From Microbacterium sp. (lineage in GTDB: Bacteria > Actinomycetota > Actinomycetes > Actinomycetales > Microbacteriaceae), in the NCBI RefSeq assembly GCF_031178445.1, contig NZ_JAPSIY010000002.1, positions 310,001 through 374,000 of the forward strand: a stretch of 64,000 nucleotides of DNA. Direction: 5' to 3'. Made by a program: the position numbers and the translations under genes. The notes beneath the pieces were generated by a model. It saw only the letters and a list, made by a program, of their open reading frames with translations, was not told where the DNA came from and did not search any database. Below are positions 53,509 through 62,997 of the stretch, one piece after another. Position 1 is the first letter of the stretch. Each line of letters begins with the position of its first letter.

Positions 53509-55371
53509 GTGCCACAGCAGGATCGCACCGACGACCGACCCGGAATCGTCGACGTCATCCACGACGTCGGCGATCTCGCCATGTCAGCCGGACGCACGGA
53601 TCTCGCATCCCGTCTCGCGCAGACGAAGAGCCGCATGGAGGACCCATCCATCCGCGTGATCGTGGTGGGGGAGTTCAAGCAGGGCAAGAGCAAGCTCATC
53701 AACGCGCTGGTGAACGCACCGGCCTGTCCGGTCGACGACGACGTCGCCACGAGCGTTCCGACCTCGGTCGGCTACGCCGAAGAGCCTTCGGCCTGGGTGT
53801 TCGAGCTGCAGGAGGGCGAGGGTGAACCGCAGCGCCGTGAGGTGCCGCTCGCTGACCTGGCCGACTATGTGTCGGAGCGCGGCAATCCCGGCAACGAGCG
53901 CGGCATCCTCTCGGCCGAGGTGCTGCTGCCCCGGGAGATCCTCAAGGGCGGCCTGAGGCTCGTCGACTCGCCGGGCGTGGGCGGCCTGGAGTCGTCGAAC
54001 TCACTGGCGACGCTGGCCGCGCTGTCGTCAGCGCACGCGGTGCTGCTGGTCTCGGACGCGTCGCAGGAGTACACGGAGCCCGAGGTGCAGTTCCTGCGGC
54101 ATGCCATGCGCATCTCGCCGAACGTCGCGGCCGTGCTGGCCAAGATCGACCTGTATCCGCAGTGGCGGCGCATCGAGGAGATCGACAGAGAGCACCTCGA
54201 GGGCACCGCCGACGTGCCGATCTTCTCGGTGTCCAGCGACCTGCGCCTGCTGGCCGCCGAGCTGCAGGATCGCGCGCTGAACGACGAGTCGGGCTTTCCT
54301 GCGCTGGTCGCACACCTGCGCAGAGAGGTGCTGGGGCGCGCCGAAGTCATCCATGAGCGCAGCGCGGTGCACGACCTGACGTCGGTGGTCGACCAGCTCG
54401 GCATGTCGCTCCGGGCGGAGCTGAGCGCGCTGCTGAACCCGCACGACACCCCGCGCATGATCGCGGAGCTCGAGGAGGCCAAGGCGAAGGCCGATGAGTT
54501 CCGTGGTCGTTCCGCGCGATGGCAGGTGACCCTCACCGACGGCATCGCCGACCTGGTCGCCGATATGGAGCACGACGTGCGCGACCGGCTGCGCAAGGTG
54601 CAGCGGGAGGCAGAGAGGGCGATCGACGAGGGCGATCCAGGCCCGATCTGGGATCAGATCAGGGAATGGCTCGATCAGCGGGTGACCGCCGCCGTCACCG
54701 AGACATTCGTGTGGACCGATGAGCGCTCGCGGTGGCTCTCCGAGGAGGTCGCGGAGCTGTTCAGCCGAGGCGAGGCCGAGATCCCCACCGTCGACGTGTC
54801 AGACATCCGCGGGGTGCTCGACCCGGTCGAGGAGATCGCAGGGCTCGACGCCGGTCAGCTCAGCGCGGGGGAGAAGATCTACATCGGAGTACGCGGCTCG
54901 TATGGCGGCGTCCTGATGGTCGGCCTCGCCACCGGTCTCATCGGCATGGCGCTCATCAACCCGCTCTCGCTGATCGCCGGCGTCCTGGTCGGCCGACGCG
55001 CTTACCGCGAGGACATGAGCAACCGGCTGTCACGGCGTCAGCAGGAGGCGAAGGTGATCGTGCGACGCTACATCGACGAGGTCACCTTCCAGGTGGGCAA
55101 GCAGCTGAAGGACCGGCTGCGGCTGGTGCAGCGCACAGCGCGCGACCATTTCGGGTCGATGGCCGATGAGCTGCACCGTTCGCTGTCGGAGGCGCTGCTG
55201 ACCGCGAAGAAGGCGGCGACGGACTTCACCGCATCGAGAGACCAGCGCGTCGTGGATCTGCAGGACCGGCTGCAGGCGCTCGAACGGCTGCGCAGGGCCA
55301 TCCCCGCGCTGCCGCAGGATGAGACCCCACCCGCCCGTGCGCTGGGAGCTGCACCGGCGGGTCGGTCATGA
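53509..55371 (+). CDS. Dynamin-like GTPase, IniA type
   Basis: The protein has 620 residues. The GTPase domain has G1 'VVGEFKQGKSKLINALVNA' near residue 54, G2 'VATSVPT', G3 'LVDSPGVGG' near 155 and G4-like 'AVLAKIDLYP'. A long helical stalk follows, and a paired hydrophobic segment at about 465-498 ('GGVLMVGLATGLIGMALINP') acts as membrane paddle. Bacterial dynamins, including mycobacterial IniA, bind and remodel the plasma membrane with GTP hydrolysis. GTG 53509 follows AGGGGATC. It overlaps the next dynamin gene by 4 bases, suggesting a heteromeric pair. Confidence 0.88.
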   Translation: MPQQDRTDDRPGIVDVIHDVGDLAMSAGRTDLASRLAQTKSRMEDPSIRVIVVGEFKQGKSKLINALVNAPACPVDDDVATSVPTSVGYAEEPSAWVFELQEGEGEPQRREVPLADLADYVSERGNPGNERGILSAEVLLPREILKGGLRLVDSPGVGGLESSNSLATLAALSSAHAVLLVSDASQEYTEPEVQFLRHAMRISPNVAAVLAKIDLYPQWRRIEEIDREHLEGTADVPIFSVSSDLRLLAAELQDRALNDESGFPALVAHLRREVLGRAEVIHERSAVHDLTSVVDQLGMSLRAELSALLNPHDTPRMIAELEEAKAKADEFRGRSARWQVTLTDGIADLVADMEHDVRDRLRKVQREAERAIDEGDPGPIWDQIREWLDQRVTAAVTETFVWTDERSRWLSEEVAELFSRGEAEIPTVDVSDIRGVLDPVEEIAGLDAGQLSAGEKIYIGVRGSYGGVLMVGLATGLIGMALINPLSLIAGVLVGRRAYREDMSNRLSRRQQEAKVIVRRYIDEVTFQVGKQLKDRLRLVQRTARDHFGSMADELHRSLSEALLTAKKAATDFTASRDQRVVDLQDRLQALERLRRAIPALPQDETPPARALGAAPAGRS

Positions 55372-56999
55372 CGGTCACCGTCACCTCCGCCACCGAGGAG
55401 CTGCTTCGCACGGCGCGCAGTGTCTACGCGGATGACCGCGAGGCGCAGGAGCTGATCGGCCGGCTCGAGGTTCGACTGCACGAACCGCTGCGGCTGGCGC
55501 TGGCCGGAATGGTGAAGGCGGGCAAGTCGACGCTGCTGAACGGCATGCTCGGCGAGCGACTGGCGGCCACCGACACCGCGGAGTGCACGCGGGTGGTGAC
55601 GTGGTACCGCTACTCGGCCACCCCGGTCGTCACGATGCATCTGCGGGACGGACGATCGGAGCGCATGCCCATCCGGCGCACCTCCGGGTTGCTCGTCTTC
55701 GACCTCGGCGGGCGGACGGCCGAGGAGATCGAATGGATAGACGTCGGCTGGCCGCTTGCCGCGCTGAAGAAGCAGATCCTCATCGACACCCCCGGCATCG
55801 CTTCGCTGTCCACCGATACGTCGGCCAGGACCACACGGTTCCTCACGCCGGAGCAGTCGCCGTCGGCGGCGGATGCCGTGGTCTACCTGATGCGCCACCT
55901 GCACGGGTCGGACGTCAAGTTCCTGGAGGCGTTCCGTGACACCTCGGCAGGCGTCGCGGAGAGCGTCTGCGCGGTCGCCGTGCTCTCCCGCTCCGATGAG
56001 GTCGGCTCGGGGCGCATCGATTCGCTGGTGTCCGCACGCAGGGTGGCGCGCCGCTACGAGCGCGACGGCGACCTCGCCTCGCTGGCTCTGGAGGTGATCC
56101 CGGTGGCGGGGCTCCTCGCCGAGGGCGCCCGCACGTTGCGCGAGAGCGAGTACATCGCCTTCCGTGAGCTCGCGGGCCTGGAGCGCGCGGAACGCGAGCG
56201 GCTGCTGATCTCGGCGGATCGATTCACGCGAGAGAGCGCGGCGACCGGACTCAGCGTCGCGGTGCGCGAGGCGCTGCTGTCGCGGTTCGGCATCTTCGGA
56301 GTGCGCCTCGCTGCGGCCCTCATCCGCGGGGGAGCGACGAACTCCAGCGAGCTCTCCGAGGCCATGGTCCAGCAGAGCGGACTCGTGGAGCTGCAGGAGT
56401 TCATCGAGACGCATTTCCACCCGCGAGCCGCGACGCTGAAGGCGCGCGGGGTTGTGCTGCAGCTCGACACCCTCATCCGGCAGCGCCCCCGCTCGGGAAT
56501 CGACGCGATCCGGGCCGGCATCGAGCGATTCGAAGCTTCCGCGCACACACTGCGCGAGCTGTCGCTGCTCGCCCGCGCCCGCGCGGACGGGCTCCCGCTG
56601 CCCGCTGAGGACGCCGCGGAGGCGCAGCGGATCGTCGGCGCGCACGGGGTCACGCCGCAGCGCAGGCTCGGCCTGACCGATGACGCCGAACCCTCGCAGA
56701 TCGCAGAGCGGACGATGGAGGGCATCGACCGCTGGCGGGCGCTCGCCGAATCGCCGCTGCTCACGCGGGATGCCGTCGCAGTCTGCGCCGTGGTGGTGCG
56801 CAGCCTGTCTGCGGTGGTGTCAGAGATCGGAGCCGGACGCGACCTGAGGCCCGCGACGGATGTCGTGCCGGCGGGCCGACCAGGCGATGGCACGGGGCAG
56901 GATGCTGCACAGCAGGGCGAGCAGCACGAGGCCGGCCTGCGCGGCGAGGAGCGGCTGAAGTGGCGCTCCCTGCTTGCCCAGCGCGACCCACTCCGGTGA
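55368..56999 (+). CDS. Dynamin-like GTPase, IniC type
   Basis: The protein has 543 residues. G1 is 'ALAGMVKAGKSTLLNGMLG' near 47, G2 region 'ATDTAECTRVVTWY', G3 'LIDTPGIAS' near 140 and G4-like 'AVLSRSDEVG'. The rest is a helical stalk with no clear membrane paddle, so it may act as the soluble partner of the IniA-type protein. The last about 60 residues are encoded antisense to the membrane-protein gene at 56820 and look low in information. ATG 55368 overlaps the previous stop (ATGA). Confidence 0.87.
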   Translation: MTVTVTSATEELLRTARSVYADDREAQELIGRLEVRLHEPLRLALAGMVKAGKSTLLNGMLGERLAATDTAECTRVVTWYRYSATPVVTMHLRDGRSERMPIRRTSGLLVFDLGGRTAEEIEWIDVGWPLAALKKQILIDTPGIASLSTDTSARTTRFLTPEQSPSAADAVVYLMRHLHGSDVKFLEAFRDTSAGVAESVCAVAVLSRSDEVGSGRIDSLVSARRVARRYERDGDLASLALEVIPVAGLLAEGARTLRESEYIAFRELAGLERAERERLLISADRFTRESAATGLSVAVREALLSRFGIFGVRLAAALIRGGATNSSELSEAMVQQSGLVELQEFIETHFHPRAATLKARGVVLQLDTLIRQRPRSGIDAIRAGIERFEASAHTLRELSLLARARADGLPLPAEDAAEAQRIVGAHGVTPQRRLGLTDDAEPSQIAERTMEGIDRWRALAESPLLTRDAVAVCAVVVRSLSAVVSEIGAGRDLRPATDVVPAGRPGDGTGQDAAQQGEQHEAGLRGEERLKWRSLLAQRDPLR

Positions 57000-57482
57000 G
57001 AGGACCACCAGCATCACCTGGATTCCGAGGGTCAGCAGCTGCCACCAGCGGATCTGCGGCCTCCGGCTCATGAACGACACGAGCAGCGTGATCTGCACGA
57101 GCAGCGTCGCCACGACGATCGCGAACACCACCCAGAACACGATGTCCGCCGTCGAGTCGTACGTCTCCTCCGCTCTGCCGGGTGTGACCGCGCGCGCCAC
57201 GTCGGAGATCAGCGGCAGCAGATCCTTGCGGATCACGAAGTAGTACACGGTCGTGAATCCACCGACCGCGAAGCTGAGGATCCACAGGAACTGGCACATC
57301 CGCACCGAAAACGGAGGGGTGAGCTTCACCAGCACGGGCGGGCCGTTGGGGTTCGTCAGCGGTGGCCGCGCCGGCGCCTCATGCGGCTGCTCGACACCGG
57401 CGGGCAGAGCGATCCCGGCACCCCGGTCCCTGAGGGGAAGAGACTGGGGCGCCGGGTTCGCCGACCCAGTGGTGTCAGTCAT
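56820..57482 (-). CDS. Four-helix membrane protein of unknown function
   Basis: The protein has 220 residues from ATG 57482. After a Pro-rich cytoplasmic start of about 65 residues there are four helices ('FLWILSFAVGGFTTVYYFVI', 'IVFWVVFAIVVATLLVQITLLV', 'QLLTLGIQVMLVVLS', 'AAQAGLVLLALLCSIL') and a basic tail. Its 3' 180 bases overlap the end of the IniC-like gene on the opposite strand. It overlaps the upstream IniB-family gene by 8 bases, so both are co-transcribed. Family not recognised. Confidence 0.72.
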   Translation of the reverse strand: MTDTTGSANPAPQSLPLRDRGAGIALPAGVEQPHEAPARPPLTNPNGPPVLVKLTPPFSVRMCQFLWILSFAVGGFTTVYYFVIRKDLLPLISDVARAVTPGRAEETYDSTADIVFWVVFAIVVATLLVQITLLVSFMSRRPQIRWWQLLTLGIQVMLVVLSPEWVALGKQGAPLQPLLAAQAGLVLLALLCSILPRAIAWSARRHDIRRGPQVASGSDL

Positions 57483-58311
57483 CCTCGAGCGGTGCGTCGA
57501 CCGGGGCATCGTCGTTCACCGCGGCGCTGGCGGCATCCGCGTCGTACGAATCGCCTCCGCCCGCGGTCATGTCCCCCTCGAGCAGATCGGCCGGCTCGGG
57601 AACGGATGCGGGCGCGGCGGCCGGCTCCGGTGCGGGAGTGGGCACCGGCGCAGGTTCTGCGACGACGGCTTCTGTGACATCGGCTGCCGTATCCACGGCG
57701 TTCGCGGTCGCCTCACCGGCGACCGCGGCGGCTGCGCTCACGTCGTCGTCCGACGCGATCGGAGCGTCAGCGGCGTCGTCGTCGACATCCACATCGTCGG
57801 GGCCAGAGCCCGTGTCGTTGAAGCTGTGGTCGTTCGTCGTGTTGCCGGCCGAGATGTCGCCGACGGACACGTCGACATCGGAGTCCACGACCGTGGCGTC
57901 ATCGCCTGCGGCGACCGCATGGTCGCCCGACGCCACCACGGCGTCCTGGTCGAACAGCTGCGTGACGTCTCCGCCCTCGGTCCAGATGTTCTGGTTCACC
58001 GACTGGTCGAGGATCGTCGAGCGGGCATCCACCGTCGTGTACTGCTGGATCATCCGCACGATCTCGTGCACGGGGTCGTTGTGACCCGGCGGCGGGGACG
58101 GGGGCGGGTTCTCGTGGTGGATCACCGTCGGGTGATCGACGATGACGGGCCTGACCTGTGCGACGTCGGCCATGCACACGCCGCTGAGCCCGTTGTCCGC
58201 CAGCGTGGCCTGCGGCTGCGCGATGAACTCCTCCGCCGCGTCCGGATCGTGCAGAAGACTCATGATGAACGCGATGAGCGCGTCCGCGATGGTCTCGACT
58301 GGTGATGTCAT
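57475..58311 (-). CDS. IniB N-terminal-domain protein
   Basis: The protein has 278 residues from ATG 58311, five bases after AAGGGGG. Residues 1-60 are the helical IniB N-domain: 'ETIADALIAFIMSLLHDPDAAEEFIAQPQATLADNGLSG'. Then 'DARSTILDQSVNQNI' and 'VASGDHAVAAGDD' match the protein at 51955, but the Gly-rich block is missing. The C-terminal third is Ala/Pro/Asp-rich and disordered. It is divergent from the dynamin operon and shares the island with the LuxR regulator. Cellular place and role are unknown. Confidence 0.78.
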   Translation of the reverse strand: MTSPVETIADALIAFIMSLLHDPDAAEEFIAQPQATLADNGLSGVCMADVAQVRPVIVDHPTVIHHENPPPSPPPGHNDPVHEIVRMIQQYTTVDARSTILDQSVNQNIWTEGGDVTQLFDQDAVVASGDHAVAAGDDATVVDSDVDVSVGDISAGNTTNDHSFNDTGSGPDDVDVDDDAADAPIASDDDVSAAAAVAGEATANAVDTAADVTEAVVAEPAPVPTPAPEPAAAPASVPEPADLLEGDMTAGGGDSYDADAASAAVNDDAPVDAPLEDD

Positions 58312-58445
58312 CACTGCCCCCTTCAGTGCGGATGATCGCCGGGCTCCCAGTGCCAGGCGGGTCACCGCGCAGGATCATGAACTGGATCGTATTCGCGTCG
58401 CTCCCAACTCGGCATCGGGGATTCCCCCGATACCGGGCGGACCTC

Positions 58446-60992
58446 CTACGGGGGTCCGTCCGCCGGCCCCGACCCCGCGCCGTGATCGCCGAGCAGCAGC
58501 CGCAGCCGCGCCAGCATCTCGGAGCGCGAGGACGCCCCCAGACGGCGCCGGATGTGGGCGATGTGGTGCTCGACCGTGCGCGGAGAGATGAAGATCGTGT
58601 CACCGATCTCGGCGTAGGTGCGTCCCCTCAGCACCAGCTGGGCGACCTCGATCTCGCGATCGCTCAGCACCTCCTCCGGGGCGGTCTCGACCGCAGCGGA
58701 GGCGTCGTCGTCGGATTCCGCGCCCGTCGGTCGTGGGGCGCCCTCACTCGGGTGCAGTTCGCGCGCGCATGCGAGCAGCTGGGCAGCGACCCTGCGATCG
58801 GTGGTGCGCGCCGCGCCGTGCCCCGCCAGCCGCGCGGCGTCCCACAGCAGACCGATCCGCGCCAGCGACTCCGCGGCACCAACGACCGCCTCCTGGTCCA
58901 CCGTCCCGGCGAGCACGGCGGTCCACACCCGGCCGGCTCTCGCCATGCAGGCGGCCACCTGGCTGTGCACTGACGCCGCGACCAGCGCCTTGGCGTGCGG
59001 TGCGAGTCGTTCCGGACTGCTCAGCAGGATCCCCTGCTGCAGCGCCGACCACCTGACGTGAGACGTCCATAGCGGCGGGCTGCCCAACCGCTCGACGATG
59101 TCGAGCGCGCGGGTGAGATGGGGCTGCACCGACTCAGCGTCGCCGACCCTGGTCGCCGCGCTGAAGAACTCCGCGAACGGATGCAGCAGGAAGAGATCGA
59201 CCTCGGCCCGCAGCAGGACGCCGCGGGCGTCGGACCAGCTCGCCTCGAGACCCACCGCGTCGTCGTAGCGTCGGGCCAGCGCCACGCGCACCGCGTGCGC
59301 GAGCAGATCGTCTCGGGCGCAGAGCGGGAGGGCGGCCGACGCGAGTCGAAGCGATTCGCGTGCATCGTGCGCGCGCGCCTGCTGCACCGAGATCCACGCT
59401 CGCCACAGCTGCAATCGCGGACGCGCCCACGGGCCGCCGTGGTCGCCGTTGATCGCGTCGTCGATCACACTGCGCGCGGTTGGAAGCGCTCCGAGGTTCA
59501 GCGCTGTGACAGCCGCGATCACGGCCGGCAGTTCACAGATGGGGTCGACGGCATGCGCGGCCGTGTACGTCTCCGCCGCACGCACGAGGTCGGCGAGTGC
59601 GGATGCCCCGCCGTCCGGCGCGATCGACGCGCGCAGACCGGCGCGAAGCATCTCCATCGAGACGCTGTGCGCGGAAGGCAGCGTGGCGCCGGGGGCGGCG
59701 GCGTCGGGCGGGTCGACGGAGCCGACACCGAATGAGGCGATGGTCGCGTCTGCGATGCGCGCTGCATCCGTCGGGAGGACCAGGCGATGCACGTCGTGTG
59801 CTCTCTGCATCATCGCCCTGGACGCCCACACCGCGGCGGTGATGTCCGACAGCCCGTCGCGGCGTGCGTCCGCGATGCTGTCGTCGAGCGGATGCTCCCT
59901 CAGCGCGTCCTCGGCGAGCGCGGCGGCCGTCTGGAAGTCGCCGGAGGACCACGCCGCTCTGGCCCGCCGTGGCATGAGCTCGGCGGCGGGGGCGCCGCAG
60001 TCGATCGCGCGCCGGTACAGGTCCGCGGCGCGCAGCGGGTCGCTGCGCAGCAGATCGTCGGCGAACGTCGTGAGTGCGACGGAGATGCGCTCGTCCTGCA
60101 GCCCGGTGAGCAGAGCCGATTCCTCTGCGGCCTGCGCCTGCAGCCCGCCGGCGGAGCGGAGGCTCGCCTCGAGCAGCCGGCGGGCGGGGATGCTCGCTCG
60201 TACGGCGCGCCGTACCAGCGGCACGGGCAGGCCGTTGCGCTGCAGTAGGCCCTCGGCATGGCCCCGCTTCAGCCATTCGTCCGGCGAGTCGGCTGGCAGG
60301 GCGGCACCGACCGGTGCGACACAGATCTCCTCGATCCGCTCGCGGAGTTCGCGGTCGACCGTGTCGAGCCGGTGGGCGATGGCCTCGGCGAGCGATCGAT
60401 CGAGTTCGTCATGGCCGCGGCCGCCGGCGCAGTCGCGCTCGTCGTGCCGGCGCAGAGTCTCGTCGACCAACCAGGCCACGCCGCCGGTCATCTCGAGCAC
60501 GTGCTCGACGCATCCGTCTGACATCGCACGCTCGTCACCGAGGTGATCGAGCAGGTCCGAGCGCAGCACATGCCCCAGCACGACGACGGGGCTGTGACCT
60601 TCCAGCATCCGCACGATGTCGCGCGACGCGGCCGTCGCCGGCCATGGACGCCTGGCGACGATGAGAGCGGCGTCGGGATCCTCCGCCCGCTCACGGAGCG
60701 GCGCGAGCAGAGCGTCATCCCACAGGTGCAGGTCGTCGACCATCAGCACGTGCGACCGCGAGATGCGGCTCACATCCGCTTCCGGTCCGCGCAGCAGGGT
60801 CGTCTCCCGCCCTCGGCGCGCGAGCGCATCGCGCAGATGCCGCAGTCCGGTGGATTTGCCCGATCCCGCATTGCCGATCAGCACGGCCCGCGGAACCGGT
60901 GCGGCGATGGTTTCGAGCACCGGCTGCAGCTGCCGCTCCCAGGCGATCGGGCCGCCTGCTGACGTCGAGAGAACTGTCGTCGTGGTCGTCAT
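58446..60992 (-). CDS. Large ATPase-LuxR transcriptional regulator (IniR-like)
   Basis: The protein has 848 residues. Residues about 35-180 are an AAA/STAND ATPase with Walker A 'VLIGNAGSGKSTGLRHL' and B 'VLMVDDLHLWDD'. A long helical repeat region (about 250-760) is likely a ligand- or protein-sensing array. Residues about 775-835 are a LuxR helix-turn-helix ('LSDREIEVAQLVLRGRTYAEIG', 'ISPRTVEHHIAHIRRRLGASS'). In mycobacteria the iniBAC operon has a LuxR-type regulator, IniR, next to it; size and place agree. It is the likely activator of this island. The 134-base gap before the IniB gene shows nothing else. Confidence 0.86.
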   Translation of the reverse strand: MTTTTTVLSTSAGGPIAWERQLQPVLETIAAPVPRAVLIGNAGSGKSTGLRHLRDALARRGRETTLLRGPEADVSRISRSHVLMVDDLHLWDDALLAPLRERAEDPDAALIVARRPWPATAASRDIVRMLEGHSPVVVLGHVLRSDLLDHLGDERAMSDGCVEHVLEMTGGVAWLVDETLRRHDERDCAGGRGHDELDRSLAEAIAHRLDTVDRELRERIEEICVAPVGAALPADSPDEWLKRGHAEGLLQRNGLPVPLVRRAVRASIPARRLLEASLRSAGGLQAQAAEESALLTGLQDERISVALTTFADDLLRSDPLRAADLYRRAIDCGAPAAELMPRRARAAWSSGDFQTAAALAEDALREHPLDDSIADARRDGLSDITAAVWASRAMMQRAHDVHRLVLPTDAARIADATIASFGVGSVDPPDAAAPGATLPSAHSVSMEMLRAGLRASIAPDGGASALADLVRAAETYTAAHAVDPICELPAVIAAVTALNLGALPTARSVIDDAINGDHGGPWARPRLQLWRAWISVQQARAHDARESLRLASAALPLCARDDLLAHAVRVALARRYDDAVGLEASWSDARGVLLRAEVDLFLLHPFAEFFSAATRVGDAESVQPHLTRALDIVERLGSPPLWTSHVRWSALQQGILLSSPERLAPHAKALVAASVHSQVAACMARAGRVWTAVLAGTVDQEAVVGAAESLARIGLLWDAARLAGHGAARTTDRRVAAQLLACARELHPSEGAPRPTGAESDDDASAAVETAPEEVLSDREIEVAQLVLRGRTYAEIGDTIFISPRTVEHHIAHIRRRLGASSRSEMLARLRLLLGDHGAGSGPADGPP

Positions 60993-61007
60993 GACGTCGA
61001 TCGGCGC

Positions 61008-62876
61008 TCAGGCGACCGGCTCCGCGGTCGGTGGGCCCGACGGCTCCGGGGTGGGCTCGGGTTCCGGGGCGGGTTCGGGCGCCGGTTCCGGCGTCGGATC
61101 CGGGGTCGGCTGCGGATCGGCAGGCGTCGACGTATCGTCGGCGGGGGTGACCGGATCGGGTTCAGGCGTCGGCGTCGGCGTCGGGTCGGTGACGGGGGCG
61201 GGATCGGTCGTAGGGTCGGGAGTCGGCGTCGGGTCGGTCGTCGCGGCCGGCTCCGGTGCAGGATCAGTCGCGGGGGTGGGCTCCGCCTCGCCGGGCGCGG
61301 GGGAGGGGCGACCGCCGGATGCGGGAGGCGAGGTCGTCCCGCCCGAGGGCCGGGAGGGCGCCGTGCCAGCATCGTCGGTGGAGTCAGGTGGAGTGATACG
61401 CGGCCCACCACCTGCCTCGGCGCCGTCTGATGCATCCGACTGCTCCGGCGGCGCAGTGCTTTCGCCCGCCTCGGGAGAGGATGACGGTGCGGCGGCGGTC
61501 GTGAAGCCTGACGAGGCCGAGCGGTCCAGCGCCAGCGGGCCATGGGAGCCTGCGAGCACGTGGCCTGCTGCCTCCGCGGCGTCGCCGCCCGCGCCGAGAC
61601 GCGTCGTCGTGCCGAGCACCAGTCCGCCCGCCACCAGTACGGACGCGGCCACGAGCGCGGCGGCCGCGGCGTACGGCACCGAGAGCCGCGCGACTGCCTG
61701 GCGCTTGCCGGCGCCGCGGCGCAGCGACCGGTGAACGGGCGCACGGTCGGTCATCGACACGGGGGTGAGATCGGGTGCGGATGCCGCGGATGCCGCGGCT
61801 GCCAGTTCGCGACGCCGCTCGCCCTCCTGCCAGGACAGGCGGGCGCAGCCCATGGCGACAGCGCTGCGCGGGTCATCCGGCACGGTCAGGGGGCGGTCGA
61901 ACCGCTCGGACAGACGCTGCGCGACCAGCGGCGTGCGCGATGCGCCTCCCACCAGGAGGATCTCGTCGACGTCGCCCTCGTCGACCCCGGTGATCTCCAG
62001 CACCCGCTCCAGCGCGTCGAGGGTGATGCGCAGTGGCTCTGCGGCGAGATCCTCCAGTTCAGCGCGTGTCAGCCGCACCATGCCGGCGTCGGCCCCGCCG
62101 GGCGCGGGCATCACGGCATCCGATTCGAAGGACAGCGTCTCCTTGGCGTGCACGGCGCTGCGGCGCAGCATCTGCGTGTCGTGGTGCAGGGAGCTCTTCT
62201 CCCCGCCTTCGGGCCCGGGCGAGGTGGCCAGCACGTGCCGCAGCAGGGATTCGTCGATGTCGGCACCGCCGACCTCCTGCCGGAACGTGCCGAGCAGCAC
62301 GCCGTCGCGCAGTACGCTCGCCTCGAACCCCGACCCGCCCAGGTCGTAGACGGCGACGATGCCGGCGGCCTCCGGCCCTTCCGGTTCGAGCGCGTGCACG
62401 GCGGCGACGGCGGCAGCGGTGAGCGCGACCTCTCCGACCCCGCACTGGCGAATCGCCTCGCGGAGCGCGTCTGCACGGTGCCCACCCCACCCCGTGGGGT
62501 GGGTGACCGCGACCATCAGCGGCCGGGAGCCCTCACGCTCGGAGACCGCCGCCACGATCGAACGCACCAGACGGGCGACGAGGTGTTCGGCGCGCACCGC
62601 GAAGCCCCCGACCACCAGCGGCACGTCATCGCCGACGTGGTGCAGGAATCCGCGGATCAATCGCTCCGGACGTTCCAGGCCGCTCTTCAGACCCGCCGAC
62701 CCGAAGAGCACGTCGCCATCGTCGGCGATGAACGCGACAGCCTCGATGACGGAACGTTCGCCGTCGGCCGCGAACGGCGCGACATCGACTCCTCCGCTCG
62801 GCGCGATGCGAGCGGTGGCCGCCGTGAAAGAGGTCACCCCAGCATCGATCGCGAGCGAGTACCCGGATGGGCACAT
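61008..62876 (-). CDS. Membrane-anchored Hsp70-family protein without substrate-binding domain
   Basis: The protein has 622 residues from ATG 62876. Residues 1-355 are an Hsp70/actin-fold ATPase: a divergent phosphate loop 'SLAIDAGVTSFTAATA' instead of the usual D-L-G-T-T, 'VAVTHPTGW', 'VYDLGGSGFEASVLRDG' and 'ILLVGGASRTPLVAQRL'. The usual peptide-binding domain is absent. A membrane helix (about 398-422) leads to a 200-residue Pro/Thr/Asp-rich tail, probably extracellular. It follows the LuxR regulator gene by 15 bases on the opposite side of transcription flow (Hsp70 first). The promoter is TATAGT at 62925-62930. Confidence 0.85.
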   Translation of the reverse strand: MCPSGYSLAIDAGVTSFTAATARIAPSGGVDVAPFAADGERSVIEAVAFIADDGDVLFGSAGLKSGLERPERLIRGFLHHVGDDVPLVVGGFAVRAEHLVARLVRSIVAAVSEREGSRPLMVAVTHPTGWGGHRADALREAIRQCGVGEVALTAAAVAAVHALEPEGPEAAGIVAVYDLGGSGFEASVLRDGVLLGTFRQEVGGADIDESLLRHVLATSPGPEGGEKSSLHHDTQMLRRSAVHAKETLSFESDAVMPAPGGADAGMVRLTRAELEDLAAEPLRITLDALERVLEITGVDEGDVDEILLVGGASRTPLVAQRLSERFDRPLTVPDDPRSAVAMGCARLSWQEGERRRELAAAASAASAPDLTPVSMTDRAPVHRSLRRGAGKRQAVARLSVPYAAAAALVAASVLVAGGLVLGTTTRLGAGGDAAEAAGHVLAGSHGPLALDRSASSGFTTAAAPSSSPEAGESTAPPEQSDASDGAEAGGGPRITPPDSTDDAGTAPSRPSGGTTSPPASGGRPSPAPGEAEPTPATDPAPEPAATTDPTPTPDPTTDPAPVTDPTPTPTPEPDPVTPADDTSTPADPQPTPDPTPEPAPEPAPEPEPTPEPSGPPTAEPVA

Positions 62877-62930
62877 CGGCTTTTCCCCAGTCTTATCCAG
62901 CTCCCCCAAGCTTTGGACAGTGTCACTATA
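62877..62930 (-). promoter_or_regulatory. TATAGT promoter and two-copy GGGGA leader of the Hsp70 gene
   Basis: On the reverse strand TATAGT (62925-62930) precedes CTTGGGGGAG and ACTGGGGAAAAG. The second copy is 8 bases before ATG 62876. The arrangement is the same as in the polysaccharide leaders more than 30 kb away. Confidence 0.55.
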
Positions 62931-62984
62931 GGGCGTAAACCGACGCGGCACCAGAGGCCGCATCCTGGTATACCGCGCGGCGCC

Positions 62985-62997
62985 TAAGCTTGACCGG
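62985..62997 (+). promoter_or_regulatory. Leaderless promoter TAAGCT-N6-GTG of rarD
   Basis: TAAGCT (62985-62990) is six bases before GTG 62997. Confidence 0.55.
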
